From the NCBI RefSeq assembly GCF_954871325.1, contig NC_088777.1, forward strand, positions 14,299,366 through 14,363,365: 64,000 bases of DNA, in the 5' to 3' direction. This document shows, piece after piece, positions 36,709 to 50,100 of this stretch (position 1 is the stretch's first letter; each line of letters opens with the position of its first letter). The notes under the pieces were generated by a model that did no database searches, was not told where the DNA came from, and saw nothing but the letters and a program-made list of their open reading frames with translations. The translations under genes were made by a program, and so were the position numbers. The DNA is from Gordionus sp. m RMFG-2023 (taxonomy: Eukaryota; Nematomorpha; Gordioida; Chordodea; Parachordodidae).

Positions 36709-38990
36709 ATGGTGTTGTTAAAAAGTTGAGTTCTTACGACTTGCATCGAGTCATAGTTGTAAAAACGGCTCCGACTCAAGCTGATCAAAGAGCCGCATGA
36801 GCCAACTCGATTATTAGGCTGACTTAGTAAGCTTGCTTAGTTGGCTCACTTAATTTGCTTGCTTAATCGGCTCACTTATTTGGCTCGCTTATTTGGCTCG
36901 CTTAGTCGACTCACTTAGTCGGCTAGCTTAATCGATTCAGATGTCCTATAGAAAAGTGTTAATTGTCACAATCGTTATTTTTAAAGTTTTTAAATTTTTT
37001 TTGACGCAAATGGACAAAAATATAGATTGCTAACATGTTAAAATAAAAATTTAGTGATAAGTGATAATTGTTATAAGCAAATGCGTAAAAATAAAGATTG
37101 TAAACATGTTAAATTAAAAGCTCACGTGTTTTTATAACTACAAGTAAATATCTCTCCCCCCCCCCCCCCGAGCCCTATTATTTAAAAATAATTCGGTTCA
37201 GGCTGCGAGCCTAATATTTTATATAAAGTTTAGGACCGTGCCGGTGCCGGACTTAAATTTTTAATAGAGATATCATTATTTTTTCAAATAAATTGATATA
37301 TTTAATTCTTGTAATAAGAAAGCCCTAATATTTTTTTTCTGTATAATATTTTTTAAAGCTTCTAACTCATGAAATATAAACTTAGAAAACAGTAAGGAAT
37401 TTACTGATAGAGTTTAGTTCATTACAGAATCCTAGTACATATAATTTTGTTTATTAAAGACCATTTAGTTAAAATATCTATTTTATATTTTACTTCGATA
37501 AAACTAATTTATAAATTTAAAAAAAATTAAATATGGTCGCATTATTTTTACTAAATATTATTTTTATTTATGAAATAACATACACTTTATTTTATATAAT
37601 ATATAAATGATATATGCTAAAGTATTATATATTTCCAAAAATCTTCCTTTAAATTTAAAAAATTTATATCCCATGAATTTATCGATAGGCATTATTTGAG
37701 AATTGTAGACGACAGTCTATTTCGTTTTTTCGTAAGGGTAGCGGCAGCTCTGGAAAATAATCTTTCACTGGCACCGATGTTGTTTGTTACTCTAAATAAT
37801 CTCTAACATTTTTACAATCTATATTTTTACCCATTTGCTTTAAAAAAAATTCAACAACTTTAAAAATAACGATTTGGATAATTGTTATTTATCTATGATA
37901 CATCTTCACTAAATTTAATTTAACATGTTAACAATCTATATTTCCATTTCCGTCAAAAAAATTTGAAAACTTTTAAATAACGATTATGACAATTGTCACT
38001 TTTCTATATTACATCTTTATGAAATTTTAATTTAGCATGTTTACAGTCTATATTTTTACTCATTTACGTCAAAAAAATTTAAAAAACTTTAAAAATAACG
38101 ATTATGACAATTGTCACTTTTATGGTACATTTAATTGAAATTTTAATTTAACATGTTAAAAATAATTTTTGTCCAATAGCGTCAAAAAAAACCTAATATA
38201 TTTAAAAATAAGGATTAAGATAATTGTCAATTTTCCAAAAAACATTTTCATTGTTATAATTTAACATATTTACAATATAAATTATTTTTACCCTTTTGTG
38301 TCAAAAAATTTTAAAAAATGTTAAAAATAACGAGTATGACAATTGTCACATTAAAAGATTATCCTTAAAAAGATAATATAAGATAGCATAAAAAAGTTTA
38401 ATATAAATATTTTTAATAAAAAATTTTTTTAAAAATAAACCACCTCTTTTAATATATTTAAAAAAATATATAATTTTACATTGATGATTAAAAAAAACTA
38501 GAAAAGATTTCACCTAAAAGATTGTTTATTTATAATAAAATTTATAAAAAAAGATTTATTTGCAAAGAAGATTTAAAATTCTTATCAAATCCAAATATAT
38601 TCAAAAATCTTTTTGAACTTCAAAAAATATTTTTTGCTTAAAATTTTTGGCGTGAAAATCATTAATAATACGTAAGAAAAATAATATTACAATACAGCAT
38701 ATCATTTTTTTTATTAATATAACATAAATAAATAAATCCATTTTCATAATATCATATTTTATTTTATTTCATTCTATAATATAATAATATAATTAAAAAA
38801 TATTAATATTAACATTAAATATAAATATAAATAAATAAAATAAATAAATAATAATTAATGCTAGGTAGAACAATAATTCTGATAATTATATTCTTTAAAT
38901 GTTTCAATCATATATAAATATATTTCGGCTCTAATTTGAATTCAAGCTAACTCCTGATTGAGGCTCCCCATAAATTGGCTCTCTGTGATC
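36709..38990 (-). mobile_element. Large decayed hAT element with terminal GGCTC arrays and internal ~115-bp tandem repeats
   Basis: The left end GTGTTGTTAAAAAG begins a terminal array of GGCTCGCTTAGTC-like units (36740-36940). Then come about two 115-bp units (36945-37130), a G/C-tract patch, and a - strand hAT C-terminal relic at about 37690-37790 (ASERLFSRAAATLTKKRNRL). After that lie about four 115-bp units in the opposite orientation (37805-38345) and an AT-rich block (38345-38885). A GAGCC-type terminal region follows near 38930-39000. The block 37805-38990 recurs inverted at 57230-58440. Boundaries are approximate. Confidence 0.65.
37805..38345. repeat. ~115-bp tandem repeat array
   Basis: Successive units carry TAACATGTTAACAATC-like, GTCAAAAAAATTT-like and GACAATTGTCAC-like blocks. 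The TAACATG block starts near 37921, 38033, 38148 and 38269, spacings of 112-121. Units differ by substitutions and small indels, so the array is old. The reverse-complement units occur at 36945-37130 and 57790-58440. Confidence 0.8.
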
Positions 38991-39069
38991 ATTCTAAGGT
39001 CAGATAAATTAATATTCATCATAGCCATTACATCCTTAAACCAGCCATGAACATCAAGATGAAGAAATT

Positions 39070-39690
39070 AATCTGTGATTTAAAATGTCCTCTTATGAAT
39101 GTAACTGTATTTGCCTCTCTATGATTTTGAGATTATTGCTCCTACAAAAATCAAATATTTTCCTACTTTCATCCCCATTAGACTGTGCGTGGGCTGCATT
39201 ACCAATAATGTTGCTTCTTATGTAAATTTCCTCTAATTTAATCCTGGTGTTTAAATCACCCATCAAAATTATATTATACCTCCTAGGTAAAGCATTAATT
39301 ACGTTTTCTAGATTGTCTAAAAAAGATAATCTATCTCTCTTATTTGGAGGTGCGTAATATATTCACTAGTATTGTTTGTCTAAAATTTGGGTTAACATAT
39401 AATAAGCCGCATCTTTCAGAGATTGGTTCAAATTTATCAATATAAGTATATATTCTTTTGTTTATCATGCCAGACTAATTATTTGAAGTAGTACCAGAGC
39501 AGTATAAAATAAAGTGATTGAAAGTTTATGTGATGTTACCCTGACTATGGGTTTCCTGTAAAGCGATTATGTCCATTTTCTCGTCCGTCATTAATCTTAG
39601 TAGAATAGCGAGTTTATCTCGTAGACCTATTATATTTAGGGAAGAAATAAGTAATTGTCCCTTGAGTTTGTTCATGGGCCTCACTAGATT
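39070..39690 (-). mobile_element. Non-LTR retrotransposon (LINE) endonuclease-domain remnant
   Basis: On the - strand the fragments read LISSLNIIGLRDKLAILLRL, KMDIIALQETHSQ (about 39560-39660), YAPPNKRDRLSFLDNLENVI and NIILMGDLNTR (about 39220-39350). These are the hallmark blocks of an APE-type LINE endonuclease. Frames change between blocks and no reverse transcriptase is seen, so it is a dead 5' part of the coding region. Confidence 0.8.
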
Positions 39691-41131
39691 ATACTAATTT
39701 GAGTACGAGGATATTTTATAAAGATGACGTAATAGGAATTTTATTTGGTATAACAGATTTGGAAAGTACATCTATTCCGGTGTGCTCGCTTGGATTAGAG
39801 TTATTTAAGTTAAAGCAGCGATGTAAAATTTAAATGTTATAATAGGAAAATAATTTTATGGTATAAAGGAAGTAGAATGCGGCTTAAGTATAAAACAAAT
39901 CAAAGATAAAAAATTAAATTTAAATATTAGTATAGTTGATTAGTTATTTTGAACTCAGCTAACACAATCACGTTATTAAATTAGATTTATTTTATTTCAA
40001 ATTAAATTATATTTATTTAATTAGAGTTATAAAATAATTTAAATAATAAAAATCAATTAAGATTAAACATTTATGCTTGATTGATATTTAGACACTATTA
40101 TGTATTCAAATACATTTTATTTGTCATAATATCGTCGGTTTAGTATTGGAGTGCCCCAATCGACATTTTCAAAATTTTTGAGTTAGAAGTGTATAATAAC
40201 TTATTTATTCCCAATTATAGTGGGTGGGTGCGAACGGGAGGGCTGAAAATCCACCCAATGCAGATATTTGATAGAAATGGTGCTCATTATTATTAAATTG
40301 TTAAAATGTGTGATTCACTGAAATTACCAAACGTCTATCTCTTAATTCAGTTGTCGAAGAAATTTAGTATGAACAACATGGGCCATGCGGAAAGATATTT
40401 CCAATTTTCAAAAGATGAAAAAAGCCTAATAAGTTGTATTATAGAGAAACAGTATTGTGAATACTTTGAGTAAATATCCATAATGAACGAATGTGTTTGT
40501 AATGAAAGAATTAGGGACATCTCTATCAATATCAAATATATTCAACAAGAATTTGTTTCAAATTGTATAAATATATTTATATTTGAGAAAACCATCCCCA
40601 GAAAAAAATTGTACGTCTTGATCAGAATATATAGTTTATAATTATTTACAATTGAAAAGGAAAACTCTAAATCGAAAAATAATTATTATTTGACAGGAAA
40701 AATTTTCAAACCCCTTTCTATAATGTTAATAAGTAATGACCAAATTTTATAAATAAGCCAAATAATTCATTTTAAATATAAATTAGCGGAATCATGCGAT
40801 CTCTCCTATAATTTATCATACTCAGTAGCAAACAAATAACTACAAAAAAAATGCAAAAAATCTCTTTGTTTAACTCACCAAAAGGTGAGTTTTAAATAAC
40901 CAAAGGTCTAAATTTCTTTTTTTAGTGCTTAAGTTTTTTTAAAATTTAGACCAAATTCTGTTTTATCTTTAATTCAAGAATGCTCTAAAAAAATGGAAAA
41001 TTATATTAATTTTTAAAATAATTATATAATATATATTGTTAACATTTGACAGGTTGTCAATTTATATTTTATGATAAATCCTATAATAAGTGTCCCAATG
41101 TCTTTTTAGTGGTTAAAGTATTTTTAAAATC
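39691..41131. other. Gap before calpain-7
   Basis: It is AT-rich with no gene seen. A small patch GTGGGTGGGTGCGAACGGGA to CCACCCAATGCAGATATTTG (40210-40267) looks like a degraded hAT MITE with both ends close together. A short perfect hairpin AACTCACC-AAAA-GGTGAGTT lies at 40872-40891. No promoter motif can be assigned with confidence. Confidence 0.4.
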
Positions 41132-44100
41132 ATGAGCACAGCAAATGAAAAAGATATACTTTTCTTGTCTAAAAAAGCAGTTACATATGACATCTCTAGA
41201 AATTTTGATGCTGCAATATATTTTTACAATGTAAGCTATTATATATAACAATTTAAATTTTAGTCTTTTAGGAAGCTGTAAGATTACTTAAAGAAATCAA
41301 AGGCCTTTCTAAAATACCAAATATCACTCAAAAAATAGATGAATATTATAAGAGGGCTGAGGAACTGGAAAAATCGAAAATTTTTATCAAAGAAAAAGCT
41401 AATAGTAATAATAAGTTAGATAATAATACATTGTTTCTTGAACGAATTAATTTTATGCTGCTGGAGGCATTAGAACAAGATAATGCAGATAATTTTAAAG
41501 AAGCTTTAGAATTATATCTAGAAGGTAAACATCTTATAACATTAAATATAATAATAATGATATTTAAATATAGCTGCTGATTTATGTATCAAGGATAAAA
41601 AGCAATGCAATAATGAACTTTTGAAAACAAAATTAACTCATCTAGCTAGTAAAGCTGTGGAAAGAGCTGAAAATATTAAAGAAATGATTGTTGAAAAAAC
41701 TTTAAAAGACATATACCCTAGAAATAATGAAAATATATTACCAGTTTGTAATGATTTGGATAACTTATTGATTGATGATTTTGATACTGAACACAAATTT
41801 CCTGACATTGTTAATGACATTAATAAAAATTTTAAGAAAAGACATTCAATTTATTCAAAGCAAGAGATTGGCGTTTTAAGGTCACTATACCATTTGAATA
41901 ATATCAAAATAATTAGTAAAATTATGAAGTCATTTTTTATACAAGAGGATTATTTCATGTTTAAAATCATGATTTTTGGGCATGACTAAAATACACACCC
42001 CCCAAAAATGCCCTATCAAAGAAGCTTAATTTAAATTATAATAATACAGAAGCACATTTAGCTTCATAAGATGAGTTAGAAAACGTTTTTTTTGATTTAA
42101 ATAAATATGGCAACATAGTAAAATTTTTAAAATTATTTAGTCAAAAAAGAAGAAATTAAGTGTATTTTCAAAATCTCAATAAGTTATAAATAATTTATAA
42201 ACTTAGATTAATATTTTTTGATTCCTTATAAGTTATATATGATTCTGTGTTCATTTTTTTATATATTAAGCTTCTTTGATAGGGAGCATGTAGTTTAGTA
42301 ATGTAAAAAAATAATTTTTAAAAATTTAAATATGTTGCCATTTTTTTTAAATAAAAAAAAAATTTTCTAACTCATCTTATGAAGCTAAATATGATTCTGT
42401 AATAATATAATTTAAATTAAGCTTCTTTAATAGGGGGCACATAGTTTTTTGGGGCACATATTTTATTCATGCCCATGATTTTTGTGGGACTCCTTAGGAT
42501 TTAGGTAAAACTTTTTATACAAAATAAATATACTAATTAAGACATTATTTAAATTTTAGCATATTGGCTCATATTTTTTCTATGATTAAAATAAAATGTA
42601 CTATTTTAAGCTTAGCTTATCACTCATTCAATTAAAGATTTACTAAAATTACAGTATTATAAATAATGATTTCATTTCAATATCAAAATTATACCTAAAA
42701 TAAATTATTTGATTCAAATTTATTCGATTTGTGTTAAAATGGTAAGAATAACAAAATCAAATAAGGGAAATAATATTATTTGTCAAATAATTTTTTTGAT
42801 TCATTATTTAATCAAATTTTTGCATAATTTGAAATTTTATATATAATTCAAAATATATTATAAATATTCTACATTATTCTTAAATATTCGAAACAATTCA
42901 TAAATTAAAACTTATTCACAAATATTTAAAATTATCTTTAAGTATTTTACATGTTTCTTATGGAACCTTTTATTTTTTTAAACTTTATTTTCACATCTAT
43001 AAATCTTTTAAATTTAAATACCTAATTTTTCAGAGTTTGAAAAAAAAATCCTTTAAGCAAATATCTTTTTATAAGTAATTCTCTTATAATTTTAAAAAAA
43101 TCTTTCAATATAAATCACAAATTAAACTCTGACTTTTTCATTTATGAAAATATTATTAAAGAATTTAATTATCAAATTGAATATTCAATGAATCAAATCA
43201 AATAATGTTTGTACAAATATGAATAATACAATATTAAATATGCATCAAATACGAATAATGCAAATATTTGATTTGTATTTTTGTAAGTATAATCAAATAA
43301 AGTGTATCCATTTTATTTTTTTTAATGTAAAGGTTCATAGCCTTATATTTTTAAAAAAATCTTGTAAATACCATAATTTGAATAAATATATGTTATATAT
43401 TCTTTACTATTATAAAAATACCATGAATAGATTTTAAATATAATGGAACATAATTACACATATTTATTGAATAAAAAAAATATTAGTCTTTTCTCTGTAT
43501 TTATTGATTTTATCTGTGAAAGTTAAAACTTGACATTCTAATTTTTATTAGTCTTTTATCTGTATTTATTGATTTTATATGTGAAAGTTAAAACTTGACA
43601 TTCTAATTTTTTTTTATTCTTTGTGGCATTTGTGAAAATTATTTAAATCAGAGAAAGCCATTATTTTTTACAAGGATGTTTAACTTAGATAAAGGGTTAA
43701 ATGGACTACAATAAAAAAATATTTAAAAAAATAGAATGTGTACACTTTATTTTGATATAAAGCCATCATTTAATATTTGGTAGTTTTTGATAAATCTTTA
43801 ATTGAGCAACAATTGAATGGCATAAATATAGATCAATTTCAAATTTTAATATTTGATATTTCTAAATGTATCAAAACTAGTATGCTAAATGTAAACATTG
43901 CTCTTTAGTTATTTTATTAGTTTGTATTCAAAATTTCACCTTAAGTTCAAGGGTTCAAGGGTTCAAGAGAATTATGGTATATTTGGTGACATAGAATGAC
44001 CTAAACAATTCAATTTTTATTTTTATTTAATATTTCTTTTTAGTCATTGTCCTTGAGTTTATATCTATCTATCTATATCCATATAAATAATATTATATTA

Positions 44101-47100
44101 TTAAAAAATAATTAAATCCAATAATGCACTGATACCCAATAGTATCAGTCAGTATTAATATCAGCTAATTCTTGTATGTAATTGATACCAGTGAGGTGAG
44201 CCATACCCAAAAAACCTATTTATTTTTAAAAAAAATTGCCATATTAAGCCATGAATTTATAAGAAAAAAAATAAATTGTTCTACTAATTTCTTAACAGAT
44301 GAGAAAGAATGCCTATTTTAATAGTAACCATCATATAACCAATCTTAATAAATGAAGAAAGCGATGTAAATACTTTGCATATACCTTTTTACTTGTAAAA
44401 TCAGTGCAGAATTAACTTTATTATAAAAAATAAACATACAAGAAATTAAATTATAACTACAAGCTTCATTAAAATTCAAAGACTTTTTATAGCTTAAATT
44501 AATCATTTTTTTTGGAGATGGAGACTGGTAATGATTATTTTTTAAAAAACTTATCTTTTCTTAAATTTTTTGTATTGTTTTATTTATTATCAGTAAAAAA
44601 TGGTATTAATGCATCTCTGATTAAATCACACATTTAACAATCTAATATGTTTATCCCGACTCTCATATATATTTATATAGACACACATCCTGCATAAATG
44701 GCATACTTTATCCTCCTTTTCTTGATGATTTTGACTCCTTAACCAGTGAACATCCCAAGGTTGGGGCTCCACTTTTGAGAGGTGAACGATTCTCTTTTGG
44801 CCCTGCACCTTTCTCTGATCCCCAAGGACCCTTGGCTCTCTCCCCAAAGCAAATGATACACTTTGCCTCATGGGCTCGCCCATCACAGCTGGCGGTGGGA
44901 TCGACCCCCACCCTCTTCCCTCCCTTAAAAGTGATTGGAGGATGGGCAGGTCCTTACTATCCCGCTCCGGACTGGGCCGCCGTCAGACAGACTCTAGTAT
45001 CGGACTGCAGTTTTGTGGCATCACTTACTGTTTGTGCTCTTCACGAGGCTCGATTTTTCTCCACCTTTGGCCGAACAATGGTAAAATAAATATACATTGA
45101 ATCACCGCTTACAATTAATTTTTTTATTGTTTAATCGATGCTGGAATATTTTAAGTTTATAAATATCTATATTTATCATCAGATTTTTTTTAAATTGCAC
45201 CATTAAATTAGGTAGATTGAAATGTAGAAAATCTTTAAATCTCATCAAATTTAAACGAATCGAAGTTTTGCTGTGAATATGATTATTTTAAAATTATCTT
45301 GTAAATTTATTTTAGTAAACTTAAAAACATTTTAAAAGTTTTATTGAAAATTGATTTTTTTCAAATATTGATATGTATAACCCAGTCTCCCTGCAACTTT
45401 TAAAAAAAAAGTCATTGTGGATGGGTTCATCTCACGGGTTATCCCCAAATTTTACCCAAATCAAATTTGAGATTTTTTGCCCGACTAGATTGGGCTCTGG
45501 GTTCGGTAAAGAAATTTGATGCTTATTTTGTTATAATAAAAAAAATTAAAAAATGTATATTATTATTTTATCAAAATTATAAACCACATGATCATGATAT
45601 ATAGGAATTTATTCATTTAGCACGTTGGTCTACGACTCACCCTGAAGAGAGAATTAAATGTGATAAGATGTTTGTAATCATTTTTTTCCCCATACACGGT
45701 TAATATAATTAAATATCATTTGAAAGAATTAAAGGCTAGAATTGGTTCACAGAAGTTTAAAAAAGTAGGATTCACATTCATAAAAGTGCTCAACGAATTG
45801 GGTTAAGAGTGTGTTGATTCCCTCTATTTCTATTATTATTAATGAATAATTACTTAAAAATATTTATTTAGTTAATAATTTTGAAATCATTGGAACTTTC
45901 CGGAACAATTTATTTTTAATTAATAATATTTTAAAATATACCCTTCATTATACTGCTTAGTCATGATTTAGTAATATTTATTTTGCTCGTTAATCTTTCA
46001 GAAGTGCCTGAGGTTAAAATAGTTTATGAAATTTCCTATAAAATTAAGGAATTTGGAAAAGAATAAAAAGATTACAGAGTAAACGATTTGTTATTAGAAT
46101 TGTTGTCATCACCATTAAGATCACTACTACTGAAAACTAAAAATGTAATCATATCAGAGTCTCGAAGGCATTTTTGCGCTATTCCGTTCCGGTATAAATA
46201 TGTTTAGTTCCAAATTTCCCCTTTTTAAGCATTTTAAAAGCGTGTAAAATTGAGGAATTTTTGTTCGCCTTTCTTTTTTATCTTGAAGTATATTTATCCA
46301 ATGTCTTTTCCTCGAGGGTTTTGGTCCCTAGTCTTTATGTCCAATTACCTTAAAAAATTAGCGCTTATTGTTATCATAACAATAAAAGAAAATTTAATTC
46401 TGATTCCGCTTCTTTAAATTTTAAGAAAGTGGTTCTTAATCTTCCTGGCTCTAGAATGCCTCCAAACTCAGCTTATATAACTACATTTCCAAATATGAAT
46501 GTTATAATTATAATTGTATTATAACAATAAAATCTGAAATATCATGAGTTTCCTGATTGAACCAGATAAAATTTTTGCCCAGCCCGACCCGGCCCGATCA
46601 TTTTTTTTGTATAATAGCTCGACCCGTTAATCAAAATATTTTTACGGACATTTTTTTTCTATCCCATTAAATTGTACTAAAAAAACAATTAACGAAAACT
46701 TAAATTTTTAAAAATCTAAACAATTTCTTAAACAAAACCTATTTAGGAAAATGTCCTCCCATAATTTTTTTTAAAAAAAAACAACAGGAAAGGTAACAAA
46801 TAATTGAATGAAAGAATAAATTCACTTTTTTGGGGGTCCAATTTCCCTTACCAGCTCTTATTCAAAAAAAGGAATAATCTTATAACAAATAATTAAATGA
46901 TATTATCAATCTGTTTCAAAAATAAAAAAATAAATAGAGAAAAGGGGGAAGAAAAATTAAGAATGAATGGAAAATACAAAACAAAAATAATAATTTAATA
47001 AAAATTTTCAAGCTACCCAACCGAGGCGCAAAAAGGCGTTACAGACCGCTAATATCGAACTTGATTTACCCTCGGGATCGGGCCGGTCTTCGGTCATTAT

Positions 47101-50100
47101 ACAACCCATGCGGAAAATACGTGGTCAAGTTACTTTTGAACGGCGTGCACCGGAAAGTAGTCGTCGACGACACGCTACCCGCCGATAAGCACCTCTTTCC
47201 CCTTTGCTCTTACAGTGTTGGATCTACCAAGGAAAGGATTAAGGGTGCCTATATATATATTTACACACACATTTTGGATACCTTTTTAAAATATTTTTGC
47301 TCATTTTTCCTATTAAATAAGAATTATATTAAAATTGATACTAAGTGTTTAAAATACATATTATAATTTTAGTCTTTTTATAAGTAGATTTATTATTATT
47401 TTATAATGTTAATTGATTTGATAGCGGAAATTAACAACCGAGAGGATGGAACCTTCACAGGACTCAGCGTTAACGAATTTTGGGTGTCGATCTTGGAGAA
47501 GGCGTATCTAAAAGTCATGGGAGGGTAAATTAATTTTTTTATTTCCTTTTTCCTCATTTCTCTTTCCTAATTTTAAAGAAAATAAATAAATAAAAGTGAT
47601 TTTTAATTTTGTGATCTGAATGAGGTTACGATTTATCTGTAAAATTATTTTACCTCTTCCTGTTTTTTTCTTACTTGATTCTTTAAAATGATATTCTTTA
47701 TTAATATATTCCATTCTTTTATTTTCTTTTACTAAGTTTATGATACAATTTATTATATACAATTTCACAAGTTTCTCAATTAAAGAAATATAATAATTCG
47801 GCCTTACAAAAGGAAATTAGTTCACCATTTGCTCTTTAAATATGATTAAGTTACTTCATTCGATTGATCAGCTTTTTCCATATCTTAAAAGATTAATAAT
47901 AAATATATAACATTTTGATGAAATTTTTCATTGATTAAAAAAAATTTTGCCCCAAACTTCCTATAATATTAATTTCTTCTTAAATTATTGTAGCTCGTTT
48001 TAGAAATTTGGTGAAAAAAGGTTATTAATGAGAATGACAGTATTTAGATATGATGAAAATTTATCTTGAAGTAAGATACTTATATATTTTCATTTTTTTA
48101 TCCTTCTCGTATTAAAGGCATATTTTTTTTCAATTTTTGTCAGAATAAATTTAAATCGAAAATAGGTTGCATAGCGAACGGAGGGTGAGGGCAAACCTTA
48201 ACCTACCTTCTCCACTTGAAAATCCTGTTTTAGCATATAAATTATTGTGATACGTTTAATCTTTTTTTTCTTTTTGGAGTTATAAATAGCCATCTGAATG
48301 GGATATTTTTTAAAGTTAAAAAAAATAACGTATTTTGATATTATCAATCACTTTATTTCAAAATCTATAATATTAAAATCAAAAAAAGGGAGTGATATTA
48401 GCTTTTTTAATAGAATGCTCTATTCATAACTAAGAACTAAAATTAAGACGAGATAGGATGTTGCTTTAATTTTTTTTTGTAAATCAATTCAAATTATTTA
48501 CTCAGAATTATTCATTATTATAAAATTAATTTAAAAACATATAGATACGATTTTCCTGGATCGAATTCAAATATAGATCTGCATTGCTTAACTGGATGGA
48601 TACCAGAAAGAGTTTTTAAAAAAAGAATGAAAATATTTTTTATAGAAAGAAAGATCGAAAAAATTAAAAAAAGAACAAATGAAAAGAAAGAAAGAATGAA
48701 TGAAGTGAATATTGTAAATTTGCAGAATTTTTTTTAATATTCTAGCATTTTTTTAAAAATTCTAAAATAAAGGTTTCGATAGACAAATCACAAAGTCAGA
48801 GTCATCAACGAATAATGGAAGACGAAAAATTCTGGGAAATGTTGCTTAAAAAGTTTCACGAAGGAGATCTACTGGTCACTTTAGCGACTGGTTTTAATGA
48901 TTGATTAATATTTATTCTTATTTACATTCTTTTCTTTTATTTTTTTATTCATTATTCATTTCATTTATCCTCATTCATATCTTCATTTTTTTATTTAATA
49001 ATTTTTACATATAATAATAATATCAAATATATTCACTCTTTAAAGGGGCCTTAACGAACACGGAAAGCGAAAGAACGGGTCTTATAGCTACTCACGCTTA
49101 TGCTTTAGTAGACGTTCGGAAAGTTGAGGTTTTTAAAATTATTTTTTTCCCCTTTTCTAGTGTTACAATTTGGCTTGCATTAAAATGCCTCGGAGTTGCT
49201 ATTATAAGTTTTTTTGTTTGAATTAATGAACGTTATGGAATTTACTTGTTCCAACATTTCTTTACTTATATTCTGTTTTTATTTTTTTTCTTGGATTTTT
49301 TTGCTGACTTTTATTTGTTTATTATTTTCTTTTCGCTGCTTCTTTTATTTATGTTCTTATATTTATTATCTGTTTCTATTTATTTATTTAATAATATTTT
49401 TTAAAGGGTTACAAATTGTTCCGCCTTAAAAACCCTTGGAGCCATGTGAGATGGAAAGGGAATTTTAGCGAAAGCGATAGAACCCATTGGGAAGATCCCG
49501 TTTTGGGACCAAAACTGAAAAAGGCCCTCAGTTATGATATAACTATACGAGGAACTACGGTTAGATCATAGTGTAATTTTATCCATAGGAAATTTAAGGA
49601 AGGAAGAAAAGAACAAAGTGAAAATAAATTAAGAAAGAATGAATTAATGAATAAAATATAAAAAACAAATTACACAAATTTTATACATAGGAAAACGAAT
49701 TACCCTACCCCGACTCGAAAGGAGGTGAGGATGATGGTCTGTTTTGGATAGACTGGAAAAGTGTCAGGAAGTTTTTCGATGTATTTTACCTCAACTGGGA
49801 CCCCCTTCTCTTTCCTTTCACTACCTGTCGCCACGAAATGTGGTCTAAGTCTCCCAATCAAGGACCTATCACTAATATTGAACCGACTTCTTTCAAAGAT
49901 ACTTATATTTTGGCGGGAAATCCTCAGTATAAGCTGTGTATAGAACAACACACCACGGAGGAAGGACTTACTCAAATTAATGAGGGAGCCATTTGGGTCT
50001 TACTCACACGCCACATTACCGAAAAAGTTTATAAAATACATTTTTTAAATTATAAAATTTCTTAACTCCCATCTTACCTTCTTATCTATGAATTTCACAG

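Noticed and set aside
37151-37170. Poly-C run, with the poly-G run at 54590-54602 and poly-C at 18310-18318
   Set aside because: These are simple tracts with no partner or structure; the first sits in a hAT patch. Their length may be affected by sequencing.
44626-44911. Two overlapping - strand open frames opposite calpain-7 exon 4
   Set aside because: They are shadows of an exon with relatively high G+C; the + strand encodes the calpain catalytic-cysteine region.
49214-49429. + strand open frame rich in Phe/Leu/Tyr, membrane-like
   Set aside because: It is T-rich sequence of calpain-7 intron 9 before the acceptor at 49406; the hydrophobicity is a by-product of poly-T composition.
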